NCBI RefSeq assembly: GCF_016921115.1 | Contig: NZ_JAFFZS010000018.1 | Coordinates: forward strand, 1 to 64,000 | Direction: 5' to 3' | DNA length: 64,000 bases | DNA from: Streptomyces actuosus | Lineage (GTDB): Bacteria; Actinomycetota; Actinomycetes; Streptomycetales; Streptomycetaceae | Shown here: positions 15,513 through 24,112 of the stretch, one piece after another | Layout: every line of letters begins with the position of its first letter | Numbering within the stretch: the first letter of the stretch is position 1 | Program-made: the position numbers and the translations under genes | The notes under the pieces: model-generated | Databases searched by the model: none | The model's input: the letters and a program-made list of their open reading frames with translations, nothing else | What the model was told of the DNA's origin: nothing

Positions 15513-17012
15513 ATGGCGGGCCCAGCGGAAGGGACATACGACGCCGACCCGGTATGGGCCCGGCAGCTCCTCGACCATCTGCGTCCCGCCGGACGGGACG
15601 CGGGCAAGGTCGTCGCCTGGCTCTCGGGCACCGTGCGGGCCGCGGTCTCCCTGCGGGACGGCACGGGGCACCTGCTCGCGGGGGAGCCGGTCCCCGTGGA
15701 CGAGGGCCTTGCCGCCGACGTCGTCGGCGGGCGGATCGCCTCCGCCGCCTGGGACGGACAGGGCCGCCACGTGCGGCTCGTCCGCGTCGGACTGCCGGAC
15801 TCGGCGGGGGTGCTGGCCGTCTCCCGCACCGCCCCCTTCGACCGGAGCGCCGCCGACGTCGTCACCCACACCGCCGCCCTGCTCGAACTCCTGCTGCGGG
15901 CACGTGAGTCGGCCGCCACCGGGTACCGGCTGCGGCAGGCGGCCGCCGACCTGCGGCTGGCGATCCTCCAGCTGCTCATGGTCGAGGACCCCGTCTCCGC
16001 GCGCCGGGTCGCCGCCGGGCTCTGGCCGGGGCTCCTCGACACCGACACCGCGTGCGTGTACGTCGTCGAGGGCCGCCCCGAGGACCGCGACCGCATTGCC
16101 GAGGAGTGCCTGACCGCCACCCGCGAGGAGGCCCTCGTGGTGCGCTGCCCGGCCATCGACGCGCACGTCATCGTCGTCGCACCCGGCGAGGCGGCCGACG
16201 AGGCCCTGCGCGCGGTCGTCGACCGCCGCCACGACGCCTACCTGGGCGGCAGCACCCGCCAGCGCCTGGCCTGCACCGCGGGCGCCTACGGGCAGGCCGT
16301 CAGCGCCCTCGCCGTCGCCCGCTTCCGCCCCGAGAAGACCGCCGTCTACGCCGAACGCACCCACCCCGAACGGCTCATGGACCCTGCGGCGCTCACCGCC
16401 TGGACGGCACGGCTGCTGCGCCCGTTGGAGGAGCTGCCGTGCCATGTCGGCGGCGAACTGCTCGCCACCACCCGTCTGGGCCTGGAGTTCACCGCCGTCA
16501 ACGCGGCCAAGGTCCTCGGCGTGAGCCGCAACACCGTCCGCGCCCGCATGACCCGCACCGAGGGTCTGATCGGCGCGGACTTCTCCGACCTCACCGCCCG
16601 CGCGGCCGTCCACCTCGCGCTGAACGCCCGGATCTGCCTCCCCGAGGAGGAGCGGAGTGTCCCCGACGTCCGCGCCCGGTTCTTCGATCTCCTCGCCGGT
16701 CCGGCGGTCCTCGCCTGGGCGCACGACCTGCTGCGGCGCCTGGACGACGACGCCCGCGACCTGCGGGGCACGATGCGTGCCTGGATCGCCGCCGGCGGCA
16801 ATGCCGAGCGGGCCGCCCAGCGCCTCGGTGTCCACGCCCAGACCGTCCGTGAACACGTCCGCGGCGCCGAGCCCGTCCTGGAACGGCAGTTGCTGGCCGG
16901 CGGCCGGGACCTGTACGAGGTCGTCCTCGCGCATCTGGCCACCGGGGACCTTCGACCGCCCGCCCTCGGCTCGGAGGAACGGGGCGATCAGGACGCACCT
17001 GTGCACGGGTGA
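15513..17012 (+). CDS. Two-HTH regulator, PucR/CdaR-like
   Basis: A 499-residue putative transcription regulator. Residues about 25-140 may form a GAF-like sensor (VVAWLSGTVRAAVSLRDGTG). About 140-290 resembles the CdaR/GGDEF-like middle domain of PucR proteins. Two helix-turn-helix units follow: NAAKVLGVSRNTVRARM near residue 335 and NAERAAQRLGVHAQTVREHV near 435. PucR proteins usually have one C-terminal HTH, so two is notable. No ligand is evident. ATG 15513 is preceded by GGAGAAGG. It is a stand-alone gene, convergent with the conservon. Confidence 0.8.
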   Translation: MAGPAEGTYDADPVWARQLLDHLRPAGRDAGKVVAWLSGTVRAAVSLRDGTGHLLAGEPVPVDEGLAADVVGGRIASAAWDGQGRHVRLVRVGLPDSAGVLAVSRTAPFDRSAADVVTHTAALLELLLRARESAATGYRLRQAAADLRLAILQLLMVEDPVSARRVAAGLWPGLLDTDTACVYVVEGRPEDRDRIAEECLTATREEALVVRCPAIDAHVIVVAPGEAADEALRAVVDRRHDAYLGGSTRQRLACTAGAYGQAVSALAVARFRPEKTAVYAERTHPERLMDPAALTAWTARLLRPLEELPCHVGGELLATTRLGLEFTAVNAAKVLGVSRNTVRARMTRTEGLIGADFSDLTARAAVHLALNARICLPEEERSVPDVRARFFDLLAGPAVLAWAHDLLRRLDDDARDLRGTMRAWIAAGGNAERAAQRLGVHAQTVREHVRGAEPVLERQLLAGGRDLYEVVLAHLATGDLRPPALGSEERGDQDAPVHG

Positions 17013-17087
17013 GCCCCGGCGCCCGCGCATCGGGCACGAACACGGTTCACACATGCCCCGCCGTCCACATAGGTTCGAGGCACGGCC

Positions 17088-17128
17088 GCAGGGGCCCGAC
17101 CGGAACGGGGGACCGGTGGGGCCCCTGC
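17088..17128. terminator. Terminator between the regulator and conservon genes
   Basis: 10-bp perfect arms GCAGGGGCCC / GGGCCCCTGC with a GACCGG-rich 21-base loop. It ends 8 bases from the conservon's last stop on the minus strand. Confidence 0.7.
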
Positions 17129-17135
17129 CGCGCCG

Positions 17136-18362
17136 TCAGCCCCCGAGCCGTACGGGGATCTCCTGCCACCCGAACGCGATGAACGACGGCACCTGCCGCA
17201 ACTCGGCATCGGCGAGCCGCAGGTCGGGAAAGCGCTCGAACAGCGCGGGAAGCGCCGTCAGGGCCTCCATCCGGGCCAGCGGCGCACCGATGCACCGGTG
17301 CACACCGATCCCGAACGCCATGTGGTCGTCGGCACCGCGCGCGGCGTCGAAGACGTCCGCGCCGGGGCCGTAGTGCTCGGGGTCCAGACCGGCCGCCGCG
17401 TACGTCGTGATGATCGCGTCCCCGGCCGGGACGGTGACGTCGCCGACGGTCACGTCGCTGACCGCGAACCGCAGCGGCAGCGAGGCGATCGACGGATGCA
17501 CCCGCAGTGTCTCCTCGACGACCCCCTCCCACCCGATCCGGCCCGCCCGCACCGCGGCGAGTTGCTCGGGGTCGCGCAGCAGCGCGACGACCGCGTTGCC
17601 GATGAGGTTGACGGTCGTCTCGAAACCGGCTCCGATGACCAGCAGCAGCGTGTACAGCAACTCCTCGTCGCTGAGCCGGTCTCCGTCCTCGTCGCGCACC
17701 CGGATCAGCTCGGTGGTCATGTCGTCGCCGGGCTGCTCCCGCTTGTGCGCGATGAGCGCGCCGAGCACCTGTCCGATCTGCTCCTGCACGAACGCGGCAT
17801 GCTCGGGCGAAGGGTCGGAGGTGTCCATGATGGCGGCCACGAGCCGGACGTTCGCCTCCCGCAGCTCCTCCGGCACGCCGAACAACTCACAGATGATCTG
17901 CATGGGCAGTTCGTGCGCGAACGCGGCCTTCACGTCCACGACCTTCCCGTCCGCACCGGCCGCGGTCAGCTCGTCCAGGAGCTCGGCGGTGATCGCCTCC
18001 ACGCGCTTGCGCAGGTCCTCGGTGCGGCGGTGGGTGAAGCTCGGCGCGACCAGCTTGCGCAGCCGGGTGTGGTCCGCGCCGTAGGTGGAGAGCATGTTGA
18101 CCACGCCGACCCAGCCCAGGATCCACCCCCAGGACGGGTGCTCGCCGATCTCCGGCCACAGCCGCCAGTGCTGCCGCGGGTCCTTGCTCACTCGCGGGTC
18201 CAGGACCAACTGCTTCACGGTGTCGTAGCGGGTGGGCGCCCAGGCCGGTATCCCGCCGGGCAGTTCGACGGGCACGATCGTGCCGAGGGCGCGCAGCCGG
18301 GCGCTCTCGGCGGTGATGTCGGCGCCGAACGGGTCGAGGGGGATGCGGTCGGTCACGGTCAC
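17136..18362 (-). CDS. Cytochrome P450, CYP154-like, last gene of conservon
   Basis: A 408-residue class-I P450. I-helix GAGFETTVNLIGNAVVALL holds the oxygen-activation residues. The K-helix ExxR is intact as ETLRVHP. The heme-binding loop is FGIGVHRCIGAPLAR, with the axial Cys. The wording around ETTVNLIGNA matches the CYP154 family, which in Streptomyces often sits next to a CYP157 in conservons. CYP154 members hydroxylate macrolides, steroids or small aromatics; this substrate is unknown. GTG 18362 overlaps the preceding P450 stop (GTGA), so translation is coupled. No ferredoxin gene is adjacent. Confidence 0.92.
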   Translation of the reverse strand: MTVTDRIPLDPFGADITAESARLRALGTIVPVELPGGIPAWAPTRYDTVKQLVLDPRVSKDPRQHWRLWPEIGEHPSWGWILGWVGVVNMLSTYGADHTRLRKLVAPSFTHRRTEDLRKRVEAITAELLDELTAAGADGKVVDVKAAFAHELPMQIICELFGVPEELREANVRLVAAIMDTSDPSPEHAAFVQEQIGQVLGALIAHKREQPGDDMTTELIRVRDEDGDRLSDEELLYTLLLVIGAGFETTVNLIGNAVVALLRDPEQLAAVRAGRIGWEGVVEETLRVHPSIASLPLRFAVSDVTVGDVTVPAGDAIITTYAAAGLDPEHYGPGADVFDAARGADDHMAFGIGVHRCIGAPLARMEALTALPALFERFPDLRLADAELRQVPSFIAFGWQEIPVRLGG

Positions 18363-19597
18363 GACAGGTCTCCTGCCTGGTCGAGGGTGCGGGGGGTGAA
18401 TCGCACGGGCAGTGCGGTCAGTGAACGGTGGAAGGGACCCGGCCGCCAGGCCAACTGCTCGCGCGGCAGAACCGGCTCCATGTCGGGCAGCCACAGCGTG
18501 AGCCGCTCGATCGCCTCCGTGGCGATCAGCAGGGCGTGGTGCTTGACCGGGCAGGTGTGCGGGCCGGCGCCCCACGACAGGTGCGAGGCGTCGCCCGGCA
18601 GCCGGTCGGCGCCGTGGCTCAGCTCGGCGGCGCGGGCCAGCGCGCCGAAGGCGACCACCACCGGCACCGCGGCCCGCAGCCACACGCCGTGGAACGACAT
18701 CGGACGGCGGGCGTAGTAGACGCCGTAGTTGGTCAGCGGCGTCTCGTGGTGCAGCACCTCCGCCACCGCGTCCGTCACCGGCCGGGCCCCGCTGGTCAGC
18801 GTCGAGTAGTAGGCGGGGTTGCCGAGGATGCGCGAGAACGCGTTGGACACCAGGTTCGCGGTCGGCTCGTAGCCGGCGCCGAGGGTCAGGAAGACCTGCC
18901 AGGCGACCTCGTCGGGGCTGAGCGCGGCAGGATGGTCGAGCAGCCGGCTCGGCAGGTCCTCACCGCGTCGTTCCGTCTTGGCCGCGACGAGCTCCAGCAC
19001 GTACCGCCCGTACTCCGCCTCCCCTTCGGCAGCCTGCGCGCCGCCCTCCATCATCTTGCCCAGGCCCGTGTTCAGCCGCTCGCCGTAGCTGTCGGGCAGC
19101 CCGAACAGGTCGTTGAAGACCAGCGCCATCAGCGGCCGGGCGAAGCCGCCCACCAGGTCGGCCTCGCCCTGCGGGCCGATGCGGGCCGCGAGCAGCCGCA
19201 CCGCCCGGTGCACCCGGGCGCGCAGGTCGTGCGGTTCGACGAGGTCGAAGATGTCGATCAGCGCGGTGCGGTAGCGGACGTGGGCCGCGCCGTCGGCGAA
19301 CAGGGCGTTCGGTCGCCACCGCATCATGCCCAGCACGGGGGAGTCGTCGGCGACCGTCGCCTCCCAGGGGCTCGGGTCGTGGGAGAACGCGGCCGTGTCG
19401 CGCAGCACGTCCAGAGCCGCCTGCCGTCCGGTGACCAGATAGGCGGGTACACCGGGCGCAAGCTCGGCCCAGCCGACGGGCCCCTGGGCGCGCAGGGCGG
19501 CGTAGTAGCGGTCCGGGTCGCGCGCGAAGCCGTCCTCCCACAGGCGCACCGGCGCCGAGCGGGAGAACGCCTCCTGGGCAGCGGGGTAGGTGGTCAC
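18359..19597 (-). CDS. cvnE: Atypical cytochrome P450 of conservon (CvnE, CYP157-like)
   Basis: A 412-residue P450-fold protein. The heme loop SWGAGPHTCPVKHHAL keeps the axial Cys but not the usual FGxGxHxCxG ending. The I-helix reads GAGYEPTANLVSNA, with Pro where the conserved Thr pair starts. The K-helix reads AEVLHHETP, so the otherwise invariant Arg of ExxR is His. Loss of ExxR is the known peculiarity of the CYP157 family found in Streptomyces conservons. Whether it binds heme or acts as a regulator or partner of the downstream P450 is open. GTG 19597 overlaps the GTPase stop by 4 bases. Confidence 0.9.
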   Translation of the reverse strand: MTTYPAAQEAFSRSAPVRLWEDGFARDPDRYYAALRAQGPVGWAELAPGVPAYLVTGRQAALDVLRDTAAFSHDPSPWEATVADDSPVLGMMRWRPNALFADGAAHVRYRTALIDIFDLVEPHDLRARVHRAVRLLAARIGPQGEADLVGGFARPLMALVFNDLFGLPDSYGERLNTGLGKMMEGGAQAAEGEAEYGRYVLELVAAKTERRGEDLPSRLLDHPAALSPDEVAWQVFLTLGAGYEPTANLVSNAFSRILGNPAYYSTLTSGARPVTDAVAEVLHHETPLTNYGVYYARRPMSFHGVWLRAAVPVVVAFGALARAAELSHGADRLPGDASHLSWGAGPHTCPVKHHALLIATEAIERLTLWLPDMEPVLPREQLAWRPGPFHRSLTALPVRFTPRTLDQAGDLS

Positions 19598-20208
19598 AGG
19601 GGCTCCGTGTCGGTGCGTGTCTGACGGTTGATCAGGTGCTGGACCAGGGCGAGCAGCGCGTCGAGGGAGGAGTTCGCCTCCCGCGCGTCGCACGTCACCA
19701 TCGGCGTGCCCGGGTCCAGGTCCAGGGCGGCACGCAGCTGGTCCTCGGTGTAGTGCCGGGGAGCGTCCGGGAAGGCGTTGAAGGCCACCGCGTACGGCAG
19801 CCCCGACTCCTCCACCAGCCCGAGCACGTCGAACGAGGCGTCCACGCGGCGGCTGTCGACGAGGACGAGCGCGCCGAGGGCGCCGTAGGCGATGTCGTCC
19901 CACAGCGGCCGGAACCGCTCCTGCCCGGGCGTGCCGAACAGGTACAGCACGATCCCGTCCGGCAGGCTGATCCGGCCGAAGTCGATGGCGACGGTGGTCG
20001 TCGCCTTGTCCCGCACCCCGTCGAGGTCGTCCACCTGCGCGGACGCCTCGGTGAGGTGCTCCTCGGTGTGCAGCGGCCGGATCTCGGACACCGAGTCGAT
20101 CAACGTCGTCTTGCCCACCCCGAAGGGGCCCGTGACCAGGATCTTCACCAGGTCGCGGGCGGTGTCCGGCAGGTGGATGCGGCTAGTGCTTGAGGGCGCG
20201 GAGGCCAT
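19594..20208 (-). CDS. cvnD: Conservon small GTPase-like ATP/GTP-binding protein (CvnD)
   Basis: A 204-residue Ras/MglA-like protein. The G1 P-loop is VTGPFGVGKTTLID (about residues 26-35), the switch region has KATTTVAIDFGRI, and G3 is GTPGQERFRPLW. The G4 NKxD motif is not seen; FNAFPD occupies its place, as in other CvnD proteins. It likely cycles between nucleotide states and is switched by the roadblock protein CvnB. ATG 20208 overlaps the end of cvnC by 26 bases. Confidence 0.93.
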   Translation of the reverse strand: MASAPSSTSRIHLPDTARDLVKILVTGPFGVGKTTLIDSVSEIRPLHTEEHLTEASAQVDDLDGVRDKATTTVAIDFGRISLPDGIVLYLFGTPGQERFRPLWDDIAYGALGALVLVDSRRVDASFDVLGLVEESGLPYAVAFNAFPDAPRHYTEDQLRAALDLDPGTPMVTCDAREANSSLDALLALVQHLINRQTRTDTEPL

Positions 20209-20542
20209 CGGCCACTCTCTTCAGCAGGTCGGGGTCGAACCGTTCGGCGGGTGGGATCGGCGCACGGGCCACCAGGAGGTCCTGGTCGACGAGTTCGCCG
20301 GCCAGCACCCGTACGGCGGAGAACGGCAGCCGCAGCAGGGCCGCGGCCTCCACCGCCGTCAGCGCCCCTTCGGCCAGCTCGTCCAGCAGGGCGAGGTGGG
20401 CCGGGGGCAGCCCGTCGGGCACCGCCCGGTCGCTGCGCCGGAGCAGCGAGAGCCGCTCCAGACGCAGTCGCGGGTGCCGGGCCGCACCGCCGGTCGCCAG
20501 GTAGGCGGGGACCAGGGGACGGCCGCCCGGACGTCCCGTCAT
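20183..20542 (-). CDS. cvnC: Conservon DUF742 protein (CvnC)
   Basis: A 119-residue DUF742 protein: RPLVPAYLATGGAAR, LLDELAEGALTAVEAAALL, LPFSAVRVLAGELVDQDLL and a final segment with PPAERFDPDLLKRVADGLR. The family has a winged-helix look and always lies between the roadblock and GTPase genes of conservons, where it is thought to be part of a membrane-associated G-protein-like complex. ATG 20542 overlaps the cvnB stop (ATGA). Confidence 0.92.
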   Translation of the reverse strand: MTGRPGGRPLVPAYLATGGAARHPRLRLERLSLLRRSDRAVPDGLPPAHLALLDELAEGALTAVEAAALLRLPFSAVRVLAGELVDQDLLVARAPIPPAERFDPDLLKRVADGLRALKH

Positions 20543-20958
20543 ACCGGCGCGCCGTCGGCTCCCCGGGGCGCGGCCACCATCGCCTTCTCGGCCAGCCGCG
20601 CCACCTGCGAGTGCACCCGGTGGGCCAGCAGGTCCAGGCGTACCTCGGCGTCGCCGTACGCGGCCACGCAGGTGCCGTGGTCCGTCGGCACGATCAGCAC
20701 GTACCCGAGATCGGACTCGATGACCACCTGGCGCACCTCGGCCCGGTCGGCGTCGGCGAACGCCGCGGCGGCCGTCCGGCACGCTCCCTGCACGGTCGAG
20801 GTGATCGCGGCCACCCGCTCCGCCGAGGGCCGGCTGAGGGAGTCCGTGTACCCGGTCACGAGCCCGTCCCGGGTGAGCAGGACGGCCGCCACCACGTGCG
20901 GCACCTGCAGGATCGGCTCCAGCACCCATGCCGTGTCGCCCGTCTCGTGGCTGGTCAT
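20539..20958 (-). CDS. cvnB: Conservon roadblock/LC7 protein (CvnB)
   Basis: A 139-residue roadblock/LC7 protein with PHVVAAVLLTRDGLVTGYTDSL, CRTAAAAFADADR and YVLIVPTDHGTCVAAYGD. The family includes MglB, a GTPase-activating partner of MglA, so here it should act on CvnD. ATG 20958 overlaps the cvnA stop (ATGA). Confidence 0.92.
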   Translation of the reverse strand: MTSHETGDTAWVLEPILQVPHVVAAVLLTRDGLVTGYTDSLSRPSAERVAAITSTVQGACRTAAAAFADADRAEVRQVVIESDLGYVLIVPTDHGTCVAAYGDAEVRLDLLAHRVHSQVARLAEKAMVAAPRGADGAPV

Positions 20959-22490
20959 CGAGCCGCTCCCCCTTCGTGGTCGGTGTGATCGCTGTCGTTC
21001 GGTGTGTGTGCGGCGCCGCCCGCCGCGCGGGCGGCGGCCGTCGCGGACTGGAGCGCGCCGAGCGCGGCGGCGGCCTGTTCCGCGCGGTGCGGCGCGGCGG
21101 CCTGCGGTGCGGCGGGCCGCGGCGCGGGTTCCTGCCCGGTGGCCGCCGGGGTGCGGCGGCGCCGCCGCGGCAGGCCACCGGTGTCGAGCGCGTCGTCGGG
21201 TGCGCTGTCGTACGCGCTGTCGTGCTCGGGGACGCCCCGGACGCCCGTGCCGGGCGCGGCGTGCGCCGGGACACGAGGGGCGCCGTTACCGGGCGGCTCC
21301 GCCCCGTACGTGTGGGCCGGCGCGTCGGGCGGGTCGCCCACCGGGGTCTGCGGGGTACGGCCGTCCGCCGGCCCGGTGGGGGGCGCGGTGTCCACGGCGT
21401 ACCGCTCGGAGACAGTCTCGCGAGTGGAACGCGGGGCGCTGGCCGCGGGAGGCCGTTCGGTGGGGTCGATCCGGCTGAGCAGGTGTTCGGCGACCAGCAG
21501 GACGGCCCGGACGCCGCCATAGGGGGAGATCGTGGAGACGTCGACACTCAGGTCGAACTGCCGGGTCAGCTGCCCGATCGCGGCCAGCCCCATGCGCGGC
21601 GGATCCCCGAGGTCGGTCAGCAGGATCGGCTCCCTGCCCGCCACCAGCCGCTGCGCGCGTTCGCGCTCGTCGGACGTCATACCGACACCGGCGTCGTCGA
21701 CGGTGACGCACACCCCGTGGTGCACGTGCTCCAGGCTCACCAGGACCTCGGTGTCCGGAGAGGAGTGCCGCAGCGCGTTGTCGAGGAGCTCGGCGGTGAT
21801 GATGGCGACCGGCTCGACCGCGTGCGAGACCAGGGCCGTGCCGGGCCGCAGATGATGGTGCACGGCGACCCGCCGGTAGCCGGCGAGCCGGGCCTGGCCG
21901 CCGGTGACCGCGTCGACCAGGTGGGACTCCTCGCGGGCGAGCCCGACCCAGGCGCCGCAGACGACGGCCGCGACCTGGGCGCGCCGCAACGACTGCTCGT
22001 TCTCGTGGTCCAGTTGGAACAGCGTATGCGCCAGTTCCGGGTCGTCGTACTGCTGCTGAAGTCCGCGCAGCGCGTCCTGCAGGCGGTAGAGGGCCGCCTG
22101 GATCTCCCGGGTGGCGCCGCGCATACCGGCCTGCGCCGCGGCGTCGACGCGGACGTGCTGTGCGGCGAGTTCCACGCGCAGGCCCTGCAGGACGCCGTCG
22201 AGCGCCCGGCCGAGGGGAGTTCCGGTGGTCTCAGGGGCCAGTGGGCCGGGGACCACCACGTGCGGATGGGCGAGTGCGCGGGCTGCCGCCGGCAGCCGCC
22301 GCGAGGCCAGATGCTCGATTTCGCTGGTGAACGCCCGCGTGGCTTCGTCGAGTTGCCTGCGCAACGCGTCCGACTCCGCTCGCTGCCGGGACAGTTGGCG
22401 CCGGGCGTGCAGCAGCCCGCCGCCCAGGGCGAGTGCGGACAGCGTGCCGGCGGCGAGGCCGCCGGCCACCAGGTCCGGTATTTCAATCAT
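20955..22490 (-). CDS. cvnA: Conservon sensor histidine-kinase-like protein (CvnA)
   Basis: A 511-residue protein that heads the operon. An N-terminal membrane anchor (LVAGGLAAGTLSALALGGGLL, about residues 7-27) is followed by a coiled coil (about 30-60). A helical region and a GHKL ATPase domain follow: N-box ELLDNALRHSS, G1 VDDAGVGM and G2 GLAAIGQL at about 235-350. The C-terminal 150 residues are Pro/Ala-rich and disordered. I see no receiver domain. CvnA is thought to sense a signal and pass it to CvnB-D. ATG 22490 is preceded by GGAAC and a GGAGG stretch further up. Confidence 0.92.
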   Translation of the reverse strand: MIEIPDLVAGGLAAGTLSALALGGGLLHARRQLSRQRAESDALRRQLDEATRAFTSEIEHLASRRLPAAARALAHPHVVVPGPLAPETTGTPLGRALDGVLQGLRVELAAQHVRVDAAAQAGMRGATREIQAALYRLQDALRGLQQQYDDPELAHTLFQLDHENEQSLRRAQVAAVVCGAWVGLAREESHLVDAVTGGQARLAGYRRVAVHHHLRPGTALVSHAVEPVAIITAELLDNALRHSSPDTEVLVSLEHVHHGVCVTVDDAGVGMTSDERERAQRLVAGREPILLTDLGDPPRMGLAAIGQLTRQFDLSVDVSTISPYGGVRAVLLVAEHLLSRIDPTERPPAASAPRSTRETVSERYAVDTAPPTGPADGRTPQTPVGDPPDAPAHTYGAEPPGNGAPRVPAHAAPGTGVRGVPEHDSAYDSAPDDALDTGGLPRRRRRTPAATGQEPAPRPAAPQAAAPHRAEQAAAALGALQSATAAARAAGGAAHTPNDSDHTDHEGGAAR

Positions 22491-23207
22491 GGAAGGGTTC
22501 CAGGAGGAAGCGGGCAGGGGAGGGCTCGGGTTTCCTCTGTCGAGGTGTCCGCTGCACAGTACACACCGTCATCGACCGGTCTCGCACTGTCGGGTGCGAC
22601 TTCCCTCCGAAACTTTTCGCCCACCGCTCACTTCTGCGCCAACTGTCGGAAATGCTCTGGCGGTGATGGTGGTTGAGCAGTGCCGTGTCCCCCGGTAGGG
22701 TCGTGGCCGGCTGTTCGGCCGGATCACCCCTGCCCACGGGCGCCACCTGTGTGGGCGGTCTTCCCGGGGCGGGCCGATCGCGTGCTCCCCGTCCCGCGCC
22801 TCCCGTGGCACGGCCCTCTCCCGGTCAGCCCTGCCCCTTCGTCTCACCGCTCGACCGGGCAGGAACCGGTGACGCAGGCCCTGCGTGACGCGGACTTCCA
22901 CGAGCCGACGACGAGGACGACTGCACGAAGAGGGCGACCGCACGAGGACCCGGTGCGTCCGCCGGTCCCACGACCGGCATAACGGTCCGGTCCGCGCCGG
23001 CCGCGCACCCGCCGACGGACGGAACGGCCTTGCGGCCGGGAGGCGGGCGCGCGGGGGTGACTTTCGACGACGGTCGCCGCCCGCACCTCGGGGCCCGTGC
23101 CCGGACGGTCTCCGCGGCATGTCGGGGCCCGTGCCCGGACGGTCACGGCGGCACACGGGGGCAGGTGGCGGGCGCCGGAGGAGCTCCGTGGTGTGCTCCC
23201 CGTCCCC
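22491..23207. other. 717-base region upstream of the conservon
   Basis: No frame here has convincing codon structure. It holds the cvnA leader on the left and a repeat pair at 23088-23144. The stretch 22555-22670 is less GC-rich and is the likeliest promoter area for cvnA, but I cannot place a -35/-10 pair with confidence. Confidence 0.5.
23088..23144. repeat. Two identical 23-bp direct repeats
   Basis: The unit TCGGGGCCCGTGCCCGGACG plus GTC occurs at 23088-23110 and again at 23122-23144 (period 34). Both copies lie just past the lipoprotein gene's 3' end, in non-coding DNA. GGGGCCCGTGCCC also has some internal symmetry. Confidence 0.6.
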
Positions 23208-23867
23208 TCAGGGGGTGCGCAGGGTGCGCCGGGCCAGCTCGAACGCCGGCAGCATCGCCCGGTGCTCCTCGTCGTCCAAGCCCCCGAGGTGCAGCACGAC
23301 CGGCCCCCGGTCCGTGACGACGGCGAGCGCGTTCTCCTTCTTCGTCTCGTCGAGAACTTCGCTGGTGCAGAGGTACTCGACCTCCACACCGGTGAGGCCG
23401 CCGGAGGCGAACGTCCGGTACGTCGCCTTGCTGGTGCCCTTCTCGGCGTCCACGAAGCCCTCCAGCACGGTCCGGGCGTCGGCCTTGCCGGGCTCACCCG
23501 TCCACACGCGCAGGAAGCCGATGTTCCCGGCGGGCTTCGCGTCGATCTCGCAGGCCAGGGTGACCGGGCCCTGGTGCAGCAGCTCCACGAGGTCCTCGGT
23601 CGCGACGTCCGCCGAGGGCTGCACGTCGACGACCTTCGCCTTCCAGCCGCGGGCGATGTCGAAGGCGACGGGGAGCGGACAGGGCGTCCCGGCGGCGCCG
23701 ATGCTCCCGCCGCTCGGGGCGGCCGTCCCGGAGGCCCGTGTCGCCGTCGCCGACGGGGTCGCGGCCACGTCCACGTCTTCTCCACCCGGCTGCCCGCACC
23801 CGGCCAGCACCGCCGCCAGCAGCACGGGGGCGGCAACGCCCCACTCCGCCCCGGTCCTACCCCGCAT
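23208..23867 (-). CDS. Putative lipoprotein
   Basis: A 219-residue exported protein. The N-terminus has Arg residues, a hydrophobic stretch AAPVLLAAVLAGCGQ with a good lipobox (LAGC, Cys at about residue 24), and then a Ser/Thr/Ala-rich linker. The mature domain (about 60-219) alternates strands and contains three Cys residues (TPCPL, LACEID, EYLCTSE). I do not recognise the family. A role at the outer face of the membrane follows from the lipobox only. ATG 23867 places the signal peptide correctly. Confidence 0.78.
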   Translation of the reverse strand: MRGRTGAEWGVAAPVLLAAVLAGCGQPGGEDVDVAATPSATATRASGTAAPSGGSIGAAGTPCPLPVAFDIARGWKAKVVDVQPSADVATEDLVELLHQGPVTLACEIDAKPAGNIGFLRVWTGEPGKADARTVLEGFVDAEKGTSKATYRTFASGGLTGVEVEYLCTSEVLDETKKENALAVVTDRGPVVLHLGGLDDEEHRAMLPAFELARRTLRTP

Positions 23868-24112
23868 GCCTGTTCTCCCCTCATGATCGGCCGGGCCACA
23901 GTATCCGAGCGTGTACGACGTGCCGCCCCCGGGTGTGCGGCGGGCCGGCACACGGTGCGTGGCGGAGCCGGGAGTGGGGACATGCGGGGCGGTGCCGTGC
24001 CGGGCCGCGGGGCGATGCGGCGCGGGCCTGGTGAGCCGCCGCGGTGCCCGGGCGTGCAGCGGTGCCCTGTGCTGCGGGTGGTGCCGGGCCGTCCTCAGCG
24101 TGACCGACCCTC

